Assembly: GCA_033675265.1 (NCBI GenBank)
Contig: JAUJYZ010000853.1
Location: 1-64,000, forward strand
Direction: 5' to 3'
Origin: Actinostola sp. cb2023
Lineage: Eukaryota > Cnidaria > Anthozoa > Actiniaria > Actinostolidae
Length of the DNA stretch: 64,000 bases
This document shows positions 55,501 through 64,000 of this stretch, piece by piece. Within the stretch, counting starts at the first letter, position 1; each line of letters starts with the position of its first letter. The notes below the pieces were generated by a model. That model was not told the DNA's origin. It saw nothing but the letters and a program-made list of their open reading frames with translations, and made no database searches. The translations under genes and the position numbers were made by a program.

Positions 55501-58500
55501 AAAGTATTATATCTGTTCTTCCCATCTTCTTCAAATGGACTGTTGTTCTTTTCGTTTTCTAGCACAAAAAGCGATATGCGATATTTGCCATGATTTTAAT
55601 GAAACCAGGGTATTATCAAATAACGTGACATCACACTTCGCAACATGTTTTACCCAAATATCTCTAAAAGCAACAAATTAATCAAACACTCTTTGTTATA
55701 TTACTATTTCCATCACTAATCTATGTGATAAAATGACATAAAAAAATGTGTCATGTGCACTTTAACATGCTTTATAAGTTATTGTTGTTGTTCATTAATT
55801 CGAAGAATGAGTACAGCACTCTGGTTCATCAATAACGGAAACGGTAAATATGTCAACACAGTAGCTCGCTCGCACAAACAAAACCATAGCAAATATGGTT
55901 CAAAAAGTTGAAGCAAAGCAAATTGTGGAATTTTAAACCCCTTACTTGATTGTTTGAAAGATAATAGATGCGGACATTTCATTACTCATTGTTCTTATTT
56001 TCCTCGACCTACCGGCTCAGAAAATTTCTATGCAACTTGTAAAATTATCATGTCTATTATCTTTTGAACCATCAATTTATCTCTATATATTCCATAACTT
56101 TCAACTCTAGTTCACAATGTGTGGTCATTATCTCATACCTCATAAAATGTTCCATTTCGAGTTTGTTTCTCATTTGTCACTGTTATTGGAATTACATCGT
56201 CGTTTTCATATGTCTGTGGAAGTTCTTTTGGAAGAGCATCATTACTTTCATTCATAAGCGAAGCATCATTCCTAAATTGTATTGCGATTTCATAATGTGT
56301 TTGGCAGAGACGAGAACCTTTTGATGGAGTGTCAAGACATCCTTTCAATAAAGAAAAATTGTATAAATACATGATTTAGAGTATAGTGCTGCTCACGTTC
56401 ACTTGATGTAAGCTCTATAATTATTGTGCCAACAAACAAATCGTACTTTTAGTGTTTCTTTTTAGAAGTGGTATACTCTCGTGAACGCATGTGTTTTATT
56501 CTCAGTATGAACCCCGAGGGGGGATAAGTGGTGGGGGGGGGGGGGGGGGGGGGGGGAGTGGGAGGGGGGGGGGGGGGGGGTGTTGGACAAATGGTAGGGG
56601 TGAACGGCGGCCGATTTCGGAAACGACCCTAAAAGGTACGCATAAATTAAAAGAGCTGTTGAAACCATGTTAATTCCAATCCCTAATAGGTACGACCATA
56701 TATGATGATTATTAATACCCTGCGGTTGTTTCATGTTTGTCAATGAAGAAATGAAATATAAATTGACCCTAAAAGGTACGGATTCTTATTACGTACCTGA
56801 TTTCTGTATCGGAACCCTAAAGGGTACACACAGGAAATATCTTTAAGTTTAAAAGGAGCGTTGATCACCCCTACCACTTGGACAATTGGAGTACCGCCGT
56901 AAACCCCCCTCTCCCCCTTCAACGGGGATGTGACCTTTTATGGCCCAAAATATTATATCACGGTATTGCTGTTACATATAATCGGAAACTTTTCGAGTTT
57001 CCAATGCGTTTAATTGTATTGACACATTGAAAATTTCATTCAATATGAAGGTATATAAAGAATTCAACATCTCACCTACAGTGATGGATCCATCCATCCC
57101 TTCAAACTCTAGTTGAGAAACATTTTTGCAGGAACATACCTGTCTTGCATTTTTCATATTGCCATCAAGAACAAGAACATTTTCACATCCTTTCGTATTG
57201 CAACAATGCTCTATAAATATATTCAACAAATAAATTATGTTCTCATATCATGATATCATTTCCTATAACTGTTATGGTGGATTTCTTTGAAACAAAGATC
57301 AATTGTTTATATGGATTAGGCTGTGAAATAGCTCATTCTCTACCACTTTCCACTTGTAGATATTGAGCCGTTTGAAAATCAGGCTATAATTGGAGCTGAA
57401 GAGGGAGAATTGACCTGGAACATTTATTTCTCATAACAATAAATGGATTCATATAGATATACATTATTGGGGTATACATGAAAATTTCAGTATTACTCAA
57501 ATACAATATGCAACAAGTTTAGGCAACGTTCAATATTAACGGAAAGGAGTCCTATGGGGGTTCCTGCCAAAAGAATTTAGTTATATCTGTAAAATATTTA
57601 CATCAACCAGGTGTTCGCCAATTATTTTTTAATTTGAAGCTGCCCCCCTTCCCCCTACTAACCCTTCCTTCCTCTTTATACTTTATCTTCCCTCATTAAT
57701 AATGAACGCTACTGTAAAGAACAAAACTGAAATTCGAGAGTAATTCCTGTGGAATATGAAAATAATATATTTTCCATAATATTTATTGTGAATATGTCAT
57801 ACCTCCCCATTTTTTAATAAATGCTTGATGAAATGGTGACGTTATTAATTTCGCCAACTCATTTCGATCAAATGGAATGTGTGGTAGTTCAATGTTGTGT
57901 TTTCGGATAGTTTCTATTGCGGCAAAGAGGATAAATCCTTCCTCTAATCTCCTTCTGTCCATACTTTTTCTATTACTCAAGATATCTGCAATGTTCGTAT
58001 TCTTCTTCCTAGAAATTGAAATTAAACTGTGCTTATTATTTAAGTAAGATAGTGCGGAGAATACAAATATGTGCTATATAATTTCTGTCATGTAGAATGT
58101 GAGTGATTGTATAACTTTTCAATATATGACATTAAATGGGAGAAATATTATTATATTTTATCTTCGTGGATTCAGAAGTGCGTTTTAGTTTCAGATATGT
58201 CGTAAGTCATTGTTTGTAAATTTAATAAGGTCTGGTTGTTCGAAACTGAAACGGGTAAAGTTTTACTCACGTTTATTTCTTAAGGAAACCATTCAGTTTA
58301 ACTGCGTTAACCCAGTTTCTAATGGTAATTGGGCCCAGCGATGTTTCCAGCATTTTACAATTTGAGGGAGTTATGAACGAAGTGCACCATGTCAACCAGT
58401 GGTATAATTTCAACAATTTTGAATAATTACCGCTTTAAAATGTACTATGGTTATCAAATTTGCAGGCACATCCTTTCAAGTTGATGGGCTGGCTAGGTCA

Positions 58501-58951
58501 CTGTTAACAATAGGTTGTTTAAATTAAATGCAATAGCTAGGATAATAACTTATCAACCTTGAGTTACCACATTGTTTAATATATATAGATCTATTTAGTT
58601 TTAGCGTTTTCGGTTGACGTTAAACGTCCATCCCCAAACGTCAAAAGCCTTTAATAGGAGCTCAATGTGATTTCACTCCCTTTCCTGAAACGAAAGATTA
58701 ACATATGAATTAAAATGCTATCCATTAGGTTCAAGAGCTTTAACACTAGTATCATATAATCGCTATAATCGCTAGGATGGCATAATATAATTGAATTGCA
58801 TATTGTAAAACGTCAATTAATAAATTCTGCAATCGCAATACCATACCGTGAATTTTGGATGTGTTTTTCCTCTTCCATGCATTCATTTTCCAAACACGGC
58901 GAGCATACTGGGTCCGTGTAACACTCCACAATTGAATTTTCTATTGGAAAT
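52548..58951 (-). CDS. KDZ-like transposase with Cys cluster and chromodomain-like module
   Basis: Eight exons are proposed: 58,847-58,951; 57,803-58,008; 57,076-57,210; 56,139-56,341; 55,106-55,311; 54,137-54,265; 53,119-53,306; 52,548-52,706. About 440 residues result and the 5-prime end is not found. The first exons form a Cys-rich cluster (CYTDPVCSPC; HCCNTKGCENVLVLDGNMKN; GCLDTPSKGSRLCQTH) like those described next to KDZ transposases. A chromodomain-like segment spans two exons (TRNGTFYE / IKWSNAQTSWVKKDNL). The core then shows RPCGVVTDVRELF, YDDACHLKKF, DKFHFKNHVDRWC and NTEVCEQLFSWL, with likely catalytic Asp/Asp/Glu. Phases agree at all junctions except between 55,106 and 54,265, where a stop appears; a small exon may be missing or one base lost. 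The last exon ends at TGA. I see no inverted ends. Confidence 0.7.
53763..53910. mobile_element. MITE with TAGAGTGC ends, copy 2
   Basis: The left TTAGAGTGCAATTTAGGAAA pairs with the right GCTAAATTGCACTCTA. It lies in an intron of the KDZ-like gene and matches 52,118-52,266 along its length. Confidence 0.88.
54765..55100 (+). mobile_element. Degraded inverted-repeat element related to 33,840-34,290
   Basis: TAAAGTGCCTATAACC and TTCAGTATTTTGTGATTTGA match the TE2 intron element. GATGACGTCTACCCAGTC near 54,900 faces GGGTTGACGTCATCAAA near 55,075. It ends just before an exon of the KDZ-like gene. Confidence 0.65.
55617..55845 (+). repeat. Dispersed direct repeat, copy 2
   Basis: It matches 51,865-52,085 with substitutions (CTTCGCAACATGTTTTACC, TCACTAATCTATGTGATAAA). 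It lies in an intron of the KDZ-like gene. Confidence 0.85.
56525..56582 (+). repeat. Poly-G tracts
   Basis: Two long G runs are separated by AGTGGGA in an intron of the KDZ-like gene. The Gly-rich ORF is an artefact. Confidence 0.9.
56813..56935 (+). repeat. Dispersed repeat with CCTAAAAGG motifs, copy 2
   Basis: GGAACCCTAAAGGGTACACA, CAGGAAATAT, GATCACCCCTACCAC and GGACAATTGGAGTAC match the order at 1250-1365. Extra CCCTAAAAGGTACG phrases lie at 56,630 and 56,764. Confidence 0.75.
58640..58806 (+). repeat. Paralogous empty site of the IS3EU-like insertion
   Basis: ATTAAAATGCTATCCATTAGG continues directly into TTCAAGAGCTTTAACACTAG. It covers both flanks of the 42,987-49,476 element without interruption. 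ATTAGG (58,724-58,729) corresponds to the duplicated ATTATG. Confidence 0.9.
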
Positions 58952-58959
58952 CTTAAAAC

Positions 58960-59525
58960 CAAAATACAAAATTGCTCATGTTTTAAGAATTTTGATTATT
59001 ACAAACTAAATTCAAAATTCAAAATTGCTACGTTTTTGTATATTCAAACTTTAGAATTAAGTTCAAAAATCTTAAAAGCACACACAATTACATATTTTTA
59101 ATTTTGAAAGCAGAACGGAAAACAAAAAAAAAGAGCTAATTGATTATTATTTATTTGAACGTGATTTCAATTTACAAAATCTTTGTAATTTCACTTTTTT
59201 AAGTTTCAAAAGATTGAAGCTCCCTTTAGGGGAGGGGTCAAAGGAGCTGTTGGTCAAGAGAGGACAATATATTTATATGCCACCCCACCCATATATGTTA
59301 CTTTTCAACCAAGGTACACCCTCTCCCACGACTGAAAGGAAGCTTACATATAAGCAAGTTTCAGAATATTTGCTTAGCAACCAGCATGATAAGTGAGGAT
59401 TTTCAAGGAAAATCATAGAACTCTTTTGTAGCAGGAAATCCACAGATTTGATTATGGTGCTATGTCACAAGAACAGGTTGATAGCACAGTACATCAAGTA
59501 TTACCGCCTACTCTGCTACTCAGTC
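58960..59525. other. No gene recognised
   Basis: This AT-rich stretch lies upstream of the first assigned exon of the KDZ-like gene. An earlier exon could end near 60,880 (TTTAG/GTAATT on the minus strand), but no start codon supports it. Confidence 0.4.
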
Positions 59526-59702
59526 AACTCTCGCCTTGAGGACCCCCTTATTACGGACACCTCGCTAATACGTACGGACAGGCCGGTTAGATCCCCGACC
59601 GAAAAATTAATACTGCAATGACTGAAAATAACGGACTCTCGCTATTTATACGGACAACAAATGACGGTCCTGAGGATGTGTGCTATAACGAGAGTTCACT
59701 TT
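59526..59702. mobile_element. Short inverted-repeat element with AACTCTCG ends
   Basis: GTCAACTCTCGCCTTGAGGA on the left faces CCTGAGGATG and ATAACGAGAGTTCACT on the right. GGACACCTCG and GGACAACAA phrases relate it to the neighbouring element. Confidence 0.6.
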
Positions 59703-59706
59703 CAAT

Positions 59707-60121
59707 ACAATGGAACCCGGTTAATACGGACACCATCGGGACGAGACCGCGCAGTGTCCGTATTAACCGGGTTGGTCAATTTACGTCACTCATGATTGTG
59801 TAATACATTGCTATTGCTACTTGAATTGCTATTGAATACTTGAATCTCTGATCGCATGTAATATAAGCGATTAATTTACACATTGTCGTTGTCTTGAGAA
59901 AATAAAGTGTAACCGGGTAAAATTTGTATGAAAATGGGCATATTTGGAGAGGAAAAAGTGTCCGTTGTCCTTATTATCCGTTGTACGTATGAAACGGGTA
60001 TATTTTATAGGCATTTGTATGAGTTTCAGCCGGGACAGAACAACATGTCCGTATTAACCGGGTGTCCGTATTAACCGGGTGTCCGTATTAACTGCGTGTC
60101 CGTAAGGCCGGGTTCCACTGT
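59707..60121. mobile_element. Inverted-repeat element with GGAACCCGG ends
   Basis: The left CAATGGAACCCGGTTAATAC pairs with the right GTAAGGCCGGGTTCCACTG. GTCCGTATTAACCGGGT is repeated three times at the right end. It is non-autonomous. Confidence 0.8.
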
Positions 60122-61011
60122 CAGCAGTACCAAGTTCATTGAACGATTCTAATAGCGTACTATAGTATATGCTAATTGTTCTTTTACAGGTTGGGCATAC
60201 ATACGGTAGAAGAATATTAAAACACATTGTTCGTAGTAGAACCGTTAGGCAAACAAGAACATACTTCAATAATAAGAGAATTGACTAAAATATAAAATAT
60301 ATATACAAAATGCTCAAAATTCTTTTAACACGGTCATTCGTGAGCCATAGAGCTTCAAATTTGCTCAAAATAGGTTTGTGTCACCTGTCACGTGACTTTT
60401 TAAAAATTCACCGAAGGCAGACGAAAATATCATAACTTGAAAGAGCATACTAAAATTAGCAAAAGTTGAAAATTTAAAAAGAAACAAGCAAATAAGACAC
60501 AAGTTAAAGGCTTTCAAAGTTTCCCGCTTTGACAAGGATTTGCATGGGTTTTTCGCTTGGAGAGCAAGCGTTGCCTTTCCAACATATATTTTCATACGAA
60601 TCACGTAATTCATTCATTCAGATCATATTTTGGTTGCATGTGTTTGTGACATGTTATTATGGCAAACTGAAGTGGTTGCTCAGGTATTAAACCGAATATT
60701 TCGAAAAGTAGTTGTACTACAAAAGTGCTGTTGTGGGTACTAAACCCGTCGAACAAGAGCAGGCATCAAGCAATTTCATGTGCCACGCTTCCAAACAGTT
60801 AATGAGCTGAAAAACTACATTCATGATAACTATTTACAATGACCACAACTGAATAAATTAATTACGAGAAAAATTACCTAAATCCTTTGCCGTCTTCGAG
60901 TATTGACTGTTGCGTCGGCTGCGACAACGATTTTTGAAATAGGCTTATATATAGAAAATCGAATGGCAAAGGAACCTCTATCACGTGATCAATCATTGAT
61001 ATAAAAACCGA

Positions 61012-61115
61012 AAACGAGTTATAACTTGCAAAAGCAAGTTACATCTTGCAAAAACGAGTTATAACTTGCAAAAACAGTTATAACTTGCAAAAACGAGTTA
61101 TAGCTTGCAACATCA
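61012..61115 (+). repeat. 19-20-bp tandem repeat
   Basis: About five units of AACGAGTTATAACTTGCAAA, with ATCTTGC and ATAGCTTGC variants. Confidence 0.85.
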
Positions 61116-61329
61116 ATAACTCGCAGTTGCATGAAACGTAACTTGTTAGCAATTTTTGGGGGGAAATTTCATTTCCCTTATAATTCACCGTAATAAAAAG
61201 TGGTTTGCGGTTCAAAAGAAAGCATAAGAAGAACCAATTCCGAATTGCTGATGACAAACACACAAAAATATCAGGGAAAAGAGCCGAGTAACTAGAAGAG
61301 ACGGAGGCTCCTCACGCGAAGTCTTTTAA

Positions 61330-62767
61330 GTAACGCTCCTGATAAGAACTGTAGCAAGAACAATAGGCCCGCGGCAACGGGAGCCGTTAGTAAAATCCGA
61401 TGTCGAAGTGATAATTAAATTTTAGAAACCAATTTCATTGGCTTAGAGCTGTAAAGCGCCAAATTCAAATGGCTTTTCGAAAAGAACAAAATATTTACAG
61501 CAATCCAAATATCAAGACTTTGTCAGAAGCTTTGCAATTGAATTATCCATTGTATTATATGTTTCTATGGGATTTGTATGTGGGGAAGTTCACTTTTCGG
61601 AGTTGTTTACTGCGCTGAATGGGAATGCCGAGATCTGGCTACAATCGTAGATGACATTAATGACTGAAAATGTCGTGCTATTGGAGCGGCATAAGACATG
61701 CTGACAAATGAAGTCCCTGACGTTATAAAGGCGAAGCGTTGTATACACAGAATACGTAAAGGATACAAGAAAACTAACAAAATGCGAACAACTAAGTATG
61801 TAGGTTAATTTTTGTCGAAGTAGATCGAACTTCAAACAACATTTCCTGCCGATTTATAATAAAGCGAACACAATTACAGAATCAGTCAACAGGCAATCAA
61901 TATTTGCCGGGAAATGCTACCTCGAGCGCGCATTATTCTACCGCCAACAAAACAATAACAAAATGTATGTTCAAAGTTTAGTTCTTCAAAGAGTTAGTTC
62001 GTCATTGGCCATGGCGACAGTGTCCAGGATATCAAAATCCGCTTGTATCAGTTTCTAGTTGGATTTCTCCATTCCCAAGGGGGGAACATTCTTAGCGACG
62101 GAGCATTTGCATCACTTTATAATTCCAGCCTACGAAATTCTCATTGCACAGAAGATACCCTCACGATGAATAAATGGCCAAACAAGCAATTATCGAGAAC
62201 CAAGGGCCGGTCTTTGTGCTTTGCTTCATGTAAGGGCTATTTGATATCAGAATTTATCACCTTGTGATTTTGTTCATGTACCAGCAGGCAAAGGTCAACA
62301 CGTACGCGTTCGCTCGATCTCGGCTTCAGCGCAACTCTAGCTAACTCAGCTCGAATACATCTACATCTATGTATAAAATGTTCGACTGATCAGTAGCAGT
62401 GACTAGAATTGACTAAAAGAGGCCAAAAGATCGACAAAACCAGGTAAAAGTTCTCGATTTACAAAGACGAGAAAAGCATGGCGTCGCAGCGGAATGAGTG
62501 GAATGTCCATGTGGCTGTACGCCGAACACACTTCGATTGGTTCCCCACATACGATTCCCACGGAAATCGGCCGAATGATGGTTTGGACAATGAACTCGTG
62601 GAATATCATTAAAAATCGGAATAAATCGGAACTTTTACGGGAAATAATCGGGAAAAAGCATTTTTGACCAATCAGAGGGCCGTATTTAATTGAATAATTG
62701 GATTAAAATAAGCTCTTACTGTGCAGCCGTTGCCGTAGAGCGCTACAGTTCTTATCAGGAGCGTTAC
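61330..62767. mobile_element. TE3: 1,438-bp non-autonomous TTAA element
   Basis: The ends GTAACGCTCCTGATAAGAAC (plus TGTAGC) at 61,330-61,355 and 62,742-62,767 are exact complements. Each is flanked by TTAA (61,326-61,329 and 62,768-62,771). It starts with GTAA like TE2's ends, and no transposase ORF is present. It may be mobilised by a TE2-type enzyme. Confidence 0.8.
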
Positions 62768-62771
62768 TTAA

Positions 62772-63415
62772 AATATCCGAGTATAAGAGTTTAAGGAAAT
62801 CAATAACAGACAAAATCATCTTGTCAAAAATTACTAAATTACGAAAACAAACTGCCGCACTTTTAAGAACGGAAATCCGTCAATTGGCTTAAATGTAGTC
62901 GCACGCCCAAGGCCGTCGATTTTTATGCAAAACAAAGAGCCAGGGTACGTGGTTAAACTTTCGAGCAAAAGCCTCAACCAAACTTTAAACACAAACATTC
63001 TTAATATATTACTATAGATAATAAATGACAGCAATTTGAAAGCAATCGGCCGAACCCCATCTTTCAACTCTTCCCGGTTTTCTCAGACAATGACAATTTT
63101 AAAAATACCCAACGATGACAGACATACTTCAGTCATTTTCTTTCAACATTTTATGACCTTATAAGTAACCAGCTGGTAACAACATGGTAATTGACTTAAA
63201 ATCAATATCCAAGGGATATGGATTTGTTCCAAATAGCGAGGCTTTCGAAATATATATATATATATGTATACACTTCATATCAGTCTGCAAATCTGCAGTC
63301 GATCTGCAGTCTGCGGTCTGCGATTGTCAGACACCGGTTTCATAACTGCCAGGTGTCTGTTAAGCAACAATAGCCTCATTCTACAAAGTATCAAGACTGA
63401 AATATTCTTCTTTGA
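62772..63415. other. Intergenic, no gene seen
   Basis: AT-rich, with a short (AT)n tract near 63,250. No coding signal was found. Confidence 0.5.
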
Positions 63416-63419
63416 GAGA

Positions 63420-64000
63420 ATATTCCGTAACATTCAGGGCCCTATGTATTCTCTGTTACACCATCATCGCATATCACCAAGAATTCCCAATTTTCTTTTC
63501 ACCATTTGAACCATCAGACAACACCATTCACCATTAGACTTTTACTTTTACCAATGCCACCATTGGAACCATTGGTTCCATTTTCTAAGGGCCTTATCTA
63601 TCCTCGATTCATCATCATACATATCACACAGGGTTCCCAAATTTTCCCCCCACCATTTGAACCATTAGACAACACCATTCACCATTAGACTTTTAGTTTT
63701 ACCAATGGCACCATTGGAACCATTGGAACCATTTTCTAAGGGCCCTCTCTATCCTCGATTCATCATCATACATATTACACAGGGTTCCCAACATTTTTTT
63801 CCACCATTTGAACCATTAGACAACACCATTCACCATTAGACATTTCGTTTTACCATCGGAACCATTGAAACCATTGGTACCATTTTCTAAGGGCCCTCTC
63901 TATCCTCGATTCATCATCATACATATTACACAGGGTTTCCAAAATTTTTTCCACCATTTGAACCACTAGACAACACCATTCACCATTAGATATTTCGTTT
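63420..64000 (+). repeat. About 150-bp satellite running off the window
   Basis: CACCATTTGAACCATTAGAC recurs at about 63,499, 63,651, 63,802 and 63,952, with GGGCCCTCTCTATCCTCGAT between. The unit is about 150 bp with short ACCATTGGAACC sub-repeats. The ORFs in it are artefacts. Confidence 0.92.

Noticed and set aside
63264..63688. ORFs at the window end
   Set aside because: They overlap a satellite and have no recognisable content.

Overview
The window is eukaryotic. Coding regions are split by GT-AG introns, and the sequence is AT-rich and full of inverted-repeat elements, satellites and microsatellites. It contains a DM-domain (DMRT) gene, which is found in animals. The mix of transposase families (IS3EU-like, KDZ-like, Tnp2-like and a TTAA-inserting family) is what I would expect from a cnidarian such as an anthozoan, but that placement is inference and no species is claimed. 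No rRNA, CRISPR array, bacterial operon or clear canonical tRNA gene was seen.

Layout. 1-3 kb: a small DMRT-like gene on the minus strand, the only likely host gene. 4-6.4 kb: a 378-bp near-perfect palindrome, then arrays of 78-bp and 84-bp repeats. 7.5-13.4 kb: a spliced transposase-like gene on the plus strand with three in-frame stops. 13.5-19 kb: inverted-repeat elements, one carrying a tRNA-like sequence and telomere-like repeats. 20.8-40.6 kb: a three-level nest. A Tnp2/CACTA-like coding exon is interrupted by TE1 (TTAA target, long terminal inverted repeats, decayed transposase). TE1's right inverted repeat is in turn interrupted by TE2, an 11,036-bp TTAA element. 41-41.8 kb: a 148-bp satellite. 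42,987-49,476: a 6,490-bp IS3EU-like transposon with long subterminal arrays, a 6-bp target duplication and a paralogous empty site near 58.7 kb. 52.5-59 kb: a KDZ-like transposase gene with a chromodomain-like module, minus strand. 59-64 kb: non-autonomous elements and a satellite that runs off the window.

The most interesting system is transposon cargo connected with ubiquitin. The IS3EU-like element encodes its DDE transposase and, facing it, a CUE+HECT protein that looks like a ubiquitin ligase. Both proteins begin with the same kind of zinc ribbon. TE2 encodes a transposase whose last exon adds a cysteine-protease-like domain (Cys, then Asp-x-His), and also a separate F-box/leucine-rich-repeat protein and a small helix-turn-helix protein in a divergent pair. 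Two unrelated transposons therefore appear to have each acquired parts of the ubiquitin system.

Most large ORFs are interrupted. Several breaks are single-base indels, often in homopolymers (DMRT-like gene, HECT gene, both TTAA transposases), and may be either true decay or assembly error. Others are stop codons one C-to-T change away from Gln or Arg codons, which suggests real decay. All functions come from reading translations by eye. Family names marked as recalled were not checked against a database.
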